DNA from: an uncultured Eubacteriales bacterium
GTDB lineage: Bacteria; Bacillota; Clostridia; Oscillospirales; Oscillospiraceae
NCBI GenBank assembly: GCA_900545495.1
Contig: UQZJ01000015.1
Coordinates: 1-64,000, forward strand
DNA length: 64,000 nucleotides
Direction of reading: 5' to 3'
Position numbers and translations under genes: made by a program. Positions 1 through 10,500 of the stretch are shown piece after piece. The notes below the pieces were generated by a model that was not told where the DNA came from, did not search any database, and saw only the letters and a list, made by a program, of their open reading frames with translations. The first letter of the stretch is position 1. Every line of letters starts with the position of its first letter.

Positions 1-80
1 ACACCGTCCGCGGTGTCAACGCCAACGGCAAGCTCAGTCCCGGCTACAACAAGACTGGCGTCAGCGCCGTCGCCAAGTAA
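1..80 (+). CDS. C-terminal end of a secreted/surface protein (partial)
   Basis: Only the last 25 codons are in the window, read from base 3 to a TAA at 78-80. The peptide contains TVRGVNANGKLSPGYNKTG, which resembles the final strand of fibronectin-III/Ig-like modules in Clostridia cell-surface proteins. The body of the gene lies to the left of the window, so the function cannot be assigned. It runs in the same direction as the large surface-protein operon that follows, and a hairpin separates the two. Confidence 0.5.
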   Translation, partial: TVRGVNANGKLSPGYNKTGVSAVAK

Positions 81-96
81 ACGCAAAACAGCATAT

Positions 97-145
97 CCGC
101 TGTCTTCCCCGCTGTGCGGCGGGGGAGACAGCGGAAGCTGTCGTT
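97..145 (+). terminator. Probable terminator of the upstream gene
   Basis: CCGCTGTCT at 97-105 pairs with AGACAGCGG at 126-134, with an inner CCCC/GGGG stem and a short loop. A weak T-run (GTTTTG) follows about 8 bases after the stem. It sits 17 bases past the TAA of the upstream gene. The T-tract is poor, so read-through into the next operon is possible. Confidence 0.5.
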
Positions 146-150
146 TTGAC

Positions 151-199
151 GGGCATCGTTCTGTGCGCTTTCCCTGTGAAAGCGCAGAGAACGATCCCC
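151..199 (+). other. Long stem-loop in the leader of the surface-protein operon
   Basis: ATCGTTCT-g-TGCGCTTTC (155-172) pairs with GAAAGCGCA-g-AGAACGAT (178-195) around a 5-base loop, with one mismatch, and GGG/CCC pairs extend the stem. It ends 12 bases before the AGGAGG ribosome site (212-217) of the next gene and has no T-run. It is therefore more likely an mRNA leader structure than a terminator. No clear promoter is visible between bases 81 and 225. Confidence 0.5.
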
Positions 200-225
200 G
201 TGCATTTCAACAGGAGGTTCTTTTT

Positions 226-3200
226 ATGAAGAAACGTATGCTCTCACTGCTGCTGGCGTTGGTGCTGGCGCTGGCCGGCCTGACGCCGGTGTATGCCGCG
301 CCGGACGGCGGCACGTTCTATCTCACCGCCTCCACCGCCGAGCGGACGCTGATCGAGCCGGTGGAGATCCCCTATACGGCGGGACAGACGGTTTTGCAGG
401 CGCTGCAGGGCAGCGGCTATGCCTTTGAGCTGTCCGGCGGCTTTGTCACGGCGATCGACGGACAGGCGGGCAACTACACCGTCTTCTATGATGGCGGCGC
501 ATACGCGCTGGACGCTCCGGCGTCCGAGGTGAAGACCGCTATCGTTTTTTCCGAGTATACCGGCGCGTATGACGATGCCCAGACCCGGCTGGCGGCCCTG
601 ATGGGACGCTGCCGCGCCATGACCAACAACGTTCTGCACTATAAGCCCGCCGCTGACGCCTACGCAGACGGCCTCGCCGCCCTGCGCAGCAGCGGATGGG
701 CTGCCGCCTGCACCGCGCTGGAGGCAAGCATCGCGGCGTACGAGGCCATCCTCAACGGCCCGCAGTACACCGTTACCGCCGCCATCACGCGGGGGGACGC
801 CGCCGTGCCCAGCGCACGGCTGACACTGACGGACAGCTATGGCAACGTAACGTCCACCACCTCCGGCACGCTGCGGGTGGTGGCGGGAGACTATACCTTT
901 ACCGCCGCTGACGGCAGCGACCGTACAGAGGGAAAGCTCACCGTCACCGGCGATACGGCGCTGGATGCCGTTCTGCCGAACGGGGAGTGGTTCGGCGCGA
1001 TCCAGATCATGTACGGCGGCGCGGCGCTGCCCGGCACGCAGGACGCGGCGGCTCGCACGCTGGTCTGCGACGTGCCGGACATGGTGGGGAAAACCGGGCT
1101 CTGCCTGTATGCAAAGCGGGGGGCGGACATCCCGGCCAACGCACGCCTGCGCACGATCTTTGTGGATGTCAACGGCAACGACTGCTCCCATATCTCCCGT
1201 GAATGGGACGACCCCCGCGTATCCCTGTTCCGGATACTCGACACTGGCATGGAGGGGCGCACCTTCGCGCTGGAGGCGCGGTATAACGCGGGGGACTGCA
1301 CCCAGATCCAGTCCTACGCCGTCACCCTGCGACGCACACCCACCCTCAGCCGCCTCGCGGTCACCGTCGACGGCGTTGTACAGCCGATGGAGTTTGCACC
1401 GGATCAGACGGACTACACCCTGCCTGTGATCGACGATACCGTTGTGGTGGAGGCTGCGCCCTATGACGGCGGCTACACCGTGGCAGGCAGCGGCACGGTG
1501 CGCCTGACGGCGGAAAAGCAGGATCACACCGTATCCGTCACCGCCGGTGGCCGTACCACCGTGTACACCCTGCACCTGCAAAGAGTGGAGGCCGTGTCGG
1601 CGCGTATTGCCGCCCCCTCTGCGGATACGGCGGTGTGCGTGACCAACGCCGCCGGTGCGGAGATCACCCCGACAGACGGCGTGTACCGGCTGCTGCCCGG
1701 CGCGTCCTATACCTGCACCGCCGTTGTCGGCGGCGTGTACCGCGCCGACCGGGTGTTTACCACGTCCGCCGGACTGTCCATGACCGCGCCGCAGCCGGAG
1801 CGGTTGGACGCGCTGACGGCGCTGGCGCTGTATGACAGCGCCCCCGCCGCCACCCGAAAGACGCACGACAGCGCGGAGGGCTTCTCGCCCGACCGGCGCA
1901 CCCTGACCTATACCATTCCCGACAACCAGCAGCGCCTGTATATGCAGGCCACGGTGGCCTCCGGCTATACGGCGGCCGCCAACTATTACAAGACCTCCAC
2001 CGGGCGGGCAGCGTCCGTTGTCATCAAGTATCCCGTCAGCGACGCCGGCAGCGCCGTCATGGTGGGACAGTGCGTGGCCACCGGCGACAACAGCCAGACG
2101 GTGACCGTGCGCCTTTCCAAGACCGCCGCCGGTGTGGAGTATTACCAGGAGCATACGCTGCATCTGGTTCGCCGGACGCAGCTCAAGACCATGACCCTCC
2201 GTGCCGACGGGGAGGAGCTGCGCCTGTGCGACGCCTCCGGTGCGCTCTGCACGTTCCGCAGTGAGACCACGGCCTATACTGTCACCGTACCCAAGGGCCT
2301 GACGGCGCTGTCCGTCGCCGGTACCTTTGTGGGCAGCGGCTATACGGCGGAGGTGAACGGCATCCGATACGACGGCTCCGCCGATGTGGAGGCAACGCTG
2401 GACCCTGCCAAGGACAGCGAGACGGTGACGATCCGCGTCTGCGGGGCGGACAGCGCCGCTGTCCCGACGGCCTATACCGTCACCGTCCGCAAGCAGGCGC
2501 CGGTGAACGTGACCTTTGCCGCCGACCCCGCCGATGCCACGGTGTTCCTGACGGACACCCGCAGCGGCAAGCGTATCGCCCCGACCCATAATAACGTGTG
2601 GAGCCTGATGCCCGGCGTGACATACCGCTACACCGTCACCTGTCATGGCTGCGCCGGCGTTTCCGCGGACTATACGGCGCCGGATACCGATACGGTGGTA
2701 CCCATCCGCCTGACCCGCGTTGCCGGTGAAAAACAGATGCTGGACGCCGCGTGGCCTTCCTTCCGGGCCAACGGGAGCAACAACGGCGTGGTGAGCGCGC
2801 CTGTGCCTGCGTCGGATGAGCAGGCTATGCTGAGCTGGGCCACCCAGCTGGGCGAGGGCTACGGCGCAGACGCCTGCGGCTGTCCCATTCTGGTGGATGG
2901 CTGCCTGTATACCTACGCCCGCTCCACACTGTACAAGGTGGACGCCGTATCCGGTCAGGTGCTGGCCACCGGCGCTATGGATCACAGCTCCAGCTTTGCC
3001 ATCAACACCCCCACCTACGCCGAGGGCATGATCTTCGTGGGCCTGTCCGACGGCACCATACAGGCGTTTGACGCCGTGACGCTCCGCTCCGCGTGGATCT
3101 ACCGCGATCCGCTGAAGGGCCAGCCCAACAGCCCCATCGTCTACCACGACGGCTACATCTACACCGGGTTCTGGAACGGCGAGGAGAAGGACGCCAATTA

Positions 3201-4530
3201 CGTCTGCCTCAGCGTTACCGATGAGGATCCCACGCGGGGCGACGAGGCCAAGCTGGCCACATGGACGTATACCTCCAAGGGAGGCTTCTACTGGGCGGGC
3301 GCCTATGCCTGCGATACCGCCGTGGTGGTGCCGACGGACGACGGCGCCAACGGCTATGTCACCGGACACGCCCGGCTGCTGTCGCTGTCGCCCAAAACCG
3401 GCTTTTTGCAGGATGCCGTCACCATGGCGGAGCCGGGCGATCTGCGAAGCGCCGTGACCTACGACAACGGCCAGTGCTATTTCACCTCCAAGGGCGGCTA
3501 CTTCTACCGTATCGGCCTGCGGGGCGACGGTACGTTCGAGCCGGGCAGTCTGCGGGGCCTGAAGCTGTACAACTATGCCAATGACGCCGCCAATCCCGCC
3601 ATGAGCACCTCCACGCCCACCGTGTATAACGGCCGGGCGTATGTGGGCGTGTCCGGCGTGGGACAGTTCAAGGCCTACTCCGGTCACAACATCACCGTTA
3701 TCGATCTGACGTCTTGGCGCATCGCCTACACCGTCCGCACGCAGGGCTATCCCCAGACCAGCGCGCTGCTGACCACCGCCTATGAGGCGGAGACGGGCTA
3801 TGTGTATGTGTATTTCTTCGACAACTTCACCCCCGGCAAGCTGCGGCTGCTGCGGGATCAGCCGGGGCAGACCGCGCCGGATGTCACCACGCCGGAGACC
3901 ATCGTGGCTGGCGGGCAGACTGTCGCCTACGACACGGCCCCTGTGCTGTTCACCCCCAGCGGCGCCCAGCAGCAGTACGCCATATGCAGCCCCATCACCG
4001 ATGAGAGCGGCACCATCTACTTCAAGAACGACTCCGCCTTCCTGATGGCGCTGACCAGCACCATCACAAAGCTGGAGATCACCGCCGCGCCGGACAAAAC
4101 GGCGTACCGGGAGGGCGAGAGCTTCGACCCCGCCGGGATGCAGATTACGGCGCACTACGCCAACGGCTATACGCGGGATGTGACGAAGTACGTCACATGG
4201 AGCACCGCGCCTCTGACGGCGGCGGACACCCGCTTCCGTCTGGAGTTCCCCTACGCCATGTACCAGAACGCCGACGGTAAGACCGGTGTTGCCTGCGTGA
4301 AGCCCTCCGTCATGCTGTCGCTGACCATCAGCGCGCTCGCCGCCGGTGACGTCAACGGCGACGGCGTGGTGGACGATGTGGACGCCGCACTGGTCTACGG
4401 CTACGTCAACGGAAGACTGACGCTCACCGACGAGCAGCTTCTCCGGGCGGACGTCAACGTCGACGGTCTGGTGGATCAAAACGATGCGGCGCAGATCTAT
4501 GCCGCGTATCTGACCGATACCGGCCGGTAA
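226..4530 (+). CDS. Secreted dockerin protein with DUF4430-like, cadherin-like, PQQ-propeller and Ig domains
   Basis: 1434 aa. The start at 226 follows AGGAGG (212-217) and opens a signal peptide (KKR, hydrophobic core, likely cut near VYA-A at residue 24). The frame is open back to base 13, but that part is not plausible coding sequence. Domains in order: a DUF4430-like segment at about 30-110, two or more cadherin-like beta-sandwich modules (about 374-452 and 655-762), a PQQ-like beta-propeller at about 838-1278, a Big_3-type Ig fold at about 1282-1367, and a C-terminal dockerin at about 1374-1433 with paired DVNGDG/DVNVDG calcium loops. It is probably extracellular and docked to a cohesin partner that is not in this window. 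First gene of a seven-gene operon; the next start is 33 bp downstream. The substrate is unknown. Confidence 0.85.
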   Translation: MKKRMLSLLLALVLALAGLTPVYAAPDGGTFYLTASTAERTLIEPVEIPYTAGQTVLQALQGSGYAFELSGGFVTAIDGQAGNYTVFYDGGAYALDAPASEVKTAIVFSEYTGAYDDAQTRLAALMGRCRAMTNNVLHYKPAADAYADGLAALRSSGWAAACTALEASIAAYEAILNGPQYTVTAAITRGDAAVPSARLTLTDSYGNVTSTTSGTLRVVAGDYTFTAADGSDRTEGKLTVTGDTALDAVLPNGEWFGAIQIMYGGAALPGTQDAAARTLVCDVPDMVGKTGLCLYAKRGADIPANARLRTIFVDVNGNDCSHISREWDDPRVSLFRILDTGMEGRTFALEARYNAGDCTQIQSYAVTLRRTPTLSRLAVTVDGVVQPMEFAPDQTDYTLPVIDDTVVVEAAPYDGGYTVAGSGTVRLTAEKQDHTVSVTAGGRTTVYTLHLQRVEAVSARIAAPSADTAVCVTNAAGAEITPTDGVYRLLPGASYTCTAVVGGVYRADRVFTTSAGLSMTAPQPERLDALTALALYDSAPAATRKTHDSAEGFSPDRRTLTYTIPDNQQRLYMQATVASGYTAAANYYKTSTGRAASVVIKYPVSDAGSAVMVGQCVATGDNSQTVTVRLSKTAAGVEYYQEHTLHLVRRTQLKTMTLRADGEELRLCDASGALCTFRSETTAYTVTVPKGLTALSVAGTFVGSGYTAEVNGIRYDGSADVEATLDPAKDSETVTIRVCGADSAAVPTAYTVTVRKQAPVNVTFAADPADATVFLTDTRSGKRIAPTHNNVWSLMPGVTYRYTVTCHGCAGVSADYTAPDTDTVVPIRLTRVAGEKQMLDAAWPSFRANGSNNGVVSAPVPASDEQAMLSWATQLGEGYGADACGCPILVDGCLYTYARSTLYKVDAVSGQVLATGAMDHSSSFAINTPTYAEGMIFVGLSDGTIQAFDAVTLRSAWIYRDPLKGQPNSPIVYHDGYIYTGFWNGEEKDANYVCLSVTDEDPTRGDEAKLATWTYTSKGGFYWAGAYACDTAVVVPTDDGANGYVTGHARLLSLSPKTGFLQDAVTMAEPGDLRSAVTYDNGQCYFTSKGGYFYRIGLRGDGTFEPGSLRGLKLYNYANDAANPAMSTSTPTVYNGRAYVGVSGVGQFKAYSGHNITVIDLTSWRIAYTVRTQGYPQTSALLTTAYEAETGYVYVYFFDNFTPGKLRLLRDQPGQTAPDVTTPETIVAGGQTVAYDTAPVLFTPSGAQQQYAICSPITDESGTIYFKNDSAFLMALTSTITKLEITAAPDKTAYREGESFDPAGMQITAHYANGYTRDVTKYVTWSTAPLTAADTRFRLEFPYAMYQNADGKTGVACVKPSVMLSLTISALAAGDVNGDGVVDDVDAALVYGYVNGRLTLTDEQLLRADVNVDGLVDQNDAAQIYAAYLTDTGR

Positions 4531-4563
4531 GAGCCGCGCCGCCCGTAAACAGGAGAGAAGAGC

Positions 4564-7500
4564 ATGAGAAAAAGGATCACCGCCTTGCTGCTGACCGGCG
4601 CGCTGACGCTGGGCCTGCTGCCGGCGACCACATTAGCCGCCCCCGCCGGGGAGGAGATGGCGCAGCCCATCGCCACGGCGGCGGAATTTGCCGCCATGGA
4701 CCCCGCCGGGTGCTACCGCCTGACGGAGGATGTGACGGTGACGACGCCGTTTTCCACCGTCTTTACCGGCAGTCTCGACGGCGGCGGCCATACGGTGACG
4801 CTAACGCTGACAGCGGAGGAGGACACCGCCTCTCTGGCGCTCTTCCCAGAGGTGGAGGGCGCATCCTTTACCGATCTGCTGCTGGACGGCTCTGTATCCG
4901 CCGGTGCGGAAAGCGGCATCAGCTATGCCGCCGCCCTCGTCGGCACCGCCGACGGGGATGTGACCATCACCGCCTGCAAAAACCAGAGTGTGCTGGACAT
5001 AGCCGCGGCTGACGCGGTGGTGGGCGGTCTTGTGGCCGCCCAGCGCAGCGGGAGCCTGACGGTCACCGGCTGTGTGGGCGTTGGAGACATCCACGCGCCC
5101 GCCGCCGTCTATACCGGCGGTCTTGTGGGGCGGCAGGAGCCCTACGCCGTTCTGACGATGCAGGTGTGCTATCAGGCGGCGGACGTTACCGGCGGCGGGG
5201 AAGCGGGAATGTGCGCCGGCGGGCTCATCGGCGGCGTGAGCGGCGACGCCGCGGTGCGGGGCTGCTGGTCAGCCGCCTCGCCGCGAGATCGCAGCGCCGC
5301 GCTGACCGCGTGGGGAACGCAGCGGCGGGTGTCCGCCGATATGGCGGGCGCTCTCTGCGGCGCGGTGGAGGACGGCGGCTCTCTGACAGGCGGCCGCTGC
5401 TTCTGGATCGCCGCGCCCGTAGGCGGCGACGACGCCTTTTACCTGCCGGATTCCGGCCTGTTCACAGAGTACGGCCCGGACCGCCGGAAGGCGCTGCTGG
5501 CGTCGCTCAACGCCGTTACAGATGACCTGCCCGACGGCTGCACATTCCTGCTGCCGCCGGAGCGGGGATGGCCGCTGCTCCGCTGGGAGCAGCCGCTGTC
5601 GGATGAGGAGCGTCTGGCGGCTGCCCGGCAGACCGCCGCCGGAGAGGTGGAGGACGCCTTTGCCGCCGCCGTTGCCCGTGTGCAGGCGCGTTTGGCGGAG
5701 GTGACGGGACGCGCCGGTCTCTGGTACGAGCTGTACAGCGCGGCACGGCAGACGGCGGGAGAAATCGCCGCCCGGCTGGAGCGTCAGCGCAGCGAGGCGC
5801 TGACGGCGCTGGCTGCTGCCGGGGACATAGACGAAATACAGCGCCATGCGGCGGAGAGCCGCATGGCCATGGAGCAGACCGCCGCCGGTGTGGAAAACAC
5901 CATCGGCGGCAATGGCGTTTCTGCGGATAAACGATGGGACGGCGCTGCGAGACGCCGCCCCGCCGGTGTCGGCACGGACACAGAGCCGTTCCTCATCACC
6001 ACCGGCGCGGAGCTGGCATGGTTCGCGGACCGGGTCAACGAGGGCAGCACCGCCCTGTGCGCCCGTGTCACGGAGCCGCTGGATCTCGGCGATATGCCGT
6101 GGACGCCCATCGGCGCTGCCGCCGGTGTGGACACCACCGGCGGCTACTGCGGTACGTTTGACGGCGGCGGCTTCATCATCCACGGCCTGTCTGTCACCGA
6201 TACCGCCGCAGAGCGCAGCTATACCGGCTTGTTCGGCACCGTGTCGGACAGCGGTGTGATCCGCGCCGTCCGGCTGGCGGGCAGCATCGTTTGCGACCAG
6301 CCGGACAGCGGCGGCAACCGCATCCTCAACTGCGCCGCCGGCGGCATTGCGGGCCGCAGCACCGGCGTGATCTATCGCTGTGAGACGTCGGTGCATATCA
6401 CCGACGCCGGTACGCGCCCCGCCGTCCATGTGGGCGGCATCGTGGGACAGGCAGGCGGCAGCGGTATCGTGGACGGCTGTGTGAGCTTCGGCACGCTGAC
6501 CGGCGAGCTGTCCAACGCCGGCGGCATCGCCGGTACGGTGCGGCAGAACGCGGTGGTGCGCTATTGCCGCAGCGAGGGAACGGTGGCGGGTCTGCGCAGC
6601 GTGGGCGGCATCGCGGGATTTCTCACCGGCGGGGCGCAGCTCCGGGAGTGCGAGAATCGCGCCGCCGTCTCCGGCACCATCGGCGTGGGCGGCATCGCGG
6701 GCCGTCTCGACAAGAACAGCCATTTTTCCGATGAGCTGGACGTGGTGGTGACCCACGCGGTCAACCACGGCAGCATCAGCGGCAGCAGCGGCAACGCCTG
6801 CGGTACAGGCGGCATCGCCGGGTGGATCGGCGCTGTGGAGGACGGCGGCTACACCGGCCTTGCGGCGTTGTCCTACCTGTACAACAGCGGTACCGTCACC
6901 GCCGGAGGCACCACCGGAGGGACGGCCTGCGGCGGCTTGATCGGCAACTGGAAGACGGGCCGCGTCACCCACGGACAGAGCGCGTCTGCCAACCGGCTCT
7001 GGGGCGTGGCGGAGACGCTTGGTACCGCCGCCGAGGATGCTGTGCGGGTATCTGTCCTTGCGCCGGATGTGACGCCCTCCGGCAGCCGCTGGGATAAGAC
7101 CACCGCCTCCCGTACTCTGATCGCCAAGCGTATCACGCCCGCCGACGCCCGCTTTACCATCTACGGCGCGGCGCAGAGCGCCGTGTATAACGACATCCTG
7201 CTGACCTATCTGCGGAAGGTGGAGCTGTCCGCCTCCGCCGAGGAGACGCAGACGCTCCTGACCGACTGCGAGATGCAGCTCAAGGGGGTGCTGACCGGCA
7301 CAGCCGCTGCCGGGGCGCAGCTGCTGGCGGATATGGAGAACTACGCCGCCGCCCGGCTCTACGGTCCGGAGGAGGCGGCACAGGTGGAGAAGCTGCTGGC
7401 ACAGGCGGCAAAGGATGCGGCCGCCGTCACGCTGCGGGGCGTGGAGCTGCTGCGCCAGACCTACATGGGTACCGACCGGCTGGACGGCCTGCTCCAGCGC

Positions 7501-10500
7501 ATCCCCACCTATCCCGCCCGCAAGGGGCAGGAGCTGTACAATACCTTCATCTATCAGAAGAACTACACACTGGAGGACATGGCGGCGCTGCTGTGCGCCT
7601 ACGAGAACTGGTGCCTGCAAATGCAGCGCGCCGACACGGTGCAGGCGGTGGACGCCCTGTATGCCGACGCCCGGCAGGCACTGTCCCGGCTGGCCGCTTC
7701 CTTCCGGCAGACGGATGTACTGCCGGATATGGACAAGGCCGCCGCCATGGCGCTGGAGCTGGCCCGTACCCGGGCGCAGCAGACGCTGTCCGCACTGGCG
7801 GACAGCCGTATCGCCGCGCTGTCTGCGCTGACGGGCGATCTGACACAGTATCCCGCTGCCCGCCGCCAGCAGATCACGACGGCACTGGCCTACTCCGCTG
7901 CCGCCATCCGGGAAGCGGCGAACAGGGATTTTTCCACGCTGCCCACCCACGGGGCTGTGGCGGAGGCGCTGGAGGAGGCGTCCGCCGCCGTGGAGGCGGC
8001 CTATGGCGAGGCGCTGCCCCGTATCCGCCGTTTGCTGAACGGCACCGGCGACTGGGACGGCGTCTCCGTGCAGCGGCCTGACGGCAGCGGCGCCGCCGAC
8101 GCGCCCTACCGCATCGGCACCGCGCAGGAGCTGGCATGGCTGGCGCAGACGGTGAACGGCGGGACGGCGCGCGGACTTTGCGCCGTGCTGACGGCGGATA
8201 TCGATCTTAGCTATCAGCCGTGGTGCGGCATCGGCACATCCGCGCCCTTTACCGGCACGCTGGACGGACGGGGACACACCGTGTCCGGCCTCTATATCGG
8301 CGGGCTGTCCGGCCGCGCGGCGCTGGGACTTTTCGGCGCGGTGGAGGACGCCATGCTGCGCGATCTCACCGTGTCCGGCGCCATAGACCTGACCGGTGCG
8401 GATATGGCCGATATACCGGAGATGCTCAGTGTCGGCGGCCTGCTGGGCCGTGCCGGCGGCGGCACGACCGTGGAGGGCTGCACCGCACAGGTGGATATCA
8501 CCGTCGCCCTGCCTAACGCCGATGCCAGCCGCTCTGCGGCGTTGGGCGGTGTTGCCGGACGCCTTGCCGGTGACGGCGAGCATCGTCTGACGGACTGCCG
8601 CAGCGAGGGCAGCCTCACCGTGACGCTGGCGGCGGGCAGCCGCCATCCGGGCGGCGGCGGACAGGGCGGCGCAGGCGGTATCGCAGGCAGCGTCACATCC
8701 GCCGCGGCGCTGATGCGCTGCGTCAACACCGGCACGGTCACCATTGGCCGCGCCGCCGGTGTGGGCGGCATCGCAGGCCGTCTGGACGGGGGAGGCGCCG
8801 CTATCACCGTGACGCAGTGCGCCAATCAGGGACAGGTATCCAACGACACAGCCGCCTCGCTGCTCCGGCGGGGCGGCACCGGCGGCATCGCCGGGTTGGC
8901 CATCTCCGGCAGCGTTACCATCGACAGCTGCTACAACACCGGCGTTATCGCCGGTCACACCATTGTCGGCGGTATTCTGGGCGGCGAGAGCGGCGATTAC
9001 GCCGCCAGCATCCCCTCCTACGCCGGCAACAGCGCCCTTGTGGTGCAGAACTGCTACAACGCAGGCATCCTGCGTACCGGCACGTCCACCCAGCGGATCG
9101 GCTCGCTGGCGGGCTATCCGCTGGACGGCTGCTATCGGGACGGGCTGACGGTGCTGACCGGCTGCGCCCGCGCCCCTCTGGGCTGGCGCAGCAGTCAGGG
9201 CGACAGCGTTGCCCAGCGGGATACGCTGCCGCCGGAGGTATTTTCCGGCCTTGTGCGCAGCATCGGCGGTCTGAACGGCGGCTATCCGCTGTTTGATTGG
9301 CAGCTTCTGGAGAGCCGCAGCCGCGAGACCGCCATCGCCTATCTGGAAACGTATTACACCCGGTATGTGTCGCCCTACGCCTCCGCTGCCCAGCGGAAGG
9401 CGCTGCGGCAGCTGCTGGCGGATACCGCCGCGATCATCCGCGGTGCGGAGGGGACGGATGATATCCTGTCCGCCTATGACGCGGCCATGGCCGCGCTGAC
9501 CTCTCCGGAGCTCTTGCAGCAGGCTGTTGCCGCCGCTGAGGAAAAGCTGGCGGAACTCTATAAGGCGGCGCGCAAGGCCTATCCGTACATCGCCGAGGAG
9601 CTGGACGCTCTGTACAAAAAGCAGTGCGCGGCGTTGGCGGACTGCACCGCCGCCGCGGAGACGGACACCGTGCTGGACGGCTTTGCCGCCGGTGTGGTGG
9701 ACTGCCTGCTGCTGGCGATGGACGGTATTACCATGAAGAAACTGGAGGAGCGGCTTCCGGCGGCAGAGAGCGCCGCCGCGGCCCTCACCGATCCGCAGCG
9801 GGGGATGCTGCTCTATTACGGCAGGCTCCCGGACTTGCAGGCACTGCTGGCGCTCTACCGGCAGAGCATCGAGAAACTGGAAAAGTGGATACAGGAGGAC
9901 AAAAAAGCCTACGCTGATGTGACGGCGGGGCTGACCGACCTGTTTGACGAGACCCGTCAGGCGCTGGACGACGCCACGGACGCGGAGGGGATGACCGCCG
10001 CGCTGGACGCCTACTGTGCCGGTGTAGTGGAGCTCCTCATCACCGCCATCGGCCCCCTACCGGAACTGCTGACGCTGGAGGAGGGAATGCTGTATATGCA
10101 GAAGGTGCAGCGGGCGCAGGAGGCCTACGACCGGCTCACCGCCGCCCAGAAGAAACGGATACCCGATCTGGAGGCGCTGCTGGCGGCGCAGGCACGCTGC
10201 CGCCAGTTTGAGGAGGATCTGGCTGCCGCCCGGCGGGTGGAGGCGCTGATCGCCGCCATCGGCACGGTGACATCCGACAGCCTTGCCGCTATCCAGCGGG
10301 CACAGAGCGCCTACGACGCCCTGTCCCCCGCCCAGAGGATATTGGTGTCGCCGGGGATGCTGGCGAGATTACAGGCGGCGTGGAGCGACTATCGGGCGCT
10401 GGCGGCACAGCCGACCCCGACGCCGGAGCCGATCCCCGCTGCATCCGTCACACCGGCCCCGGCAGAGCCGACGGCCCGCGCCTTTGACTGGAGTCTTGTC

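Noticed and set aside
244..4479. Very long minus-strand open frame opposite the dockerin protein gene
   Set aside because: It mirrors the plus-strand gene, has no ribosome site and encodes His/Arg/Gly-rich low-complexity sequence typical of antisense frames in GC-rich DNA.
5269..8958. 1229-codon minus-strand open frame opposite the GLUG protein gene
   Set aside because: Antisense shadow with no start signal and no recognisable domain. The same applies to the long antisense frames over pyc (19838-22078), the first YhgE/Pip gene (22079-24388) and ygfK (37067-39988).
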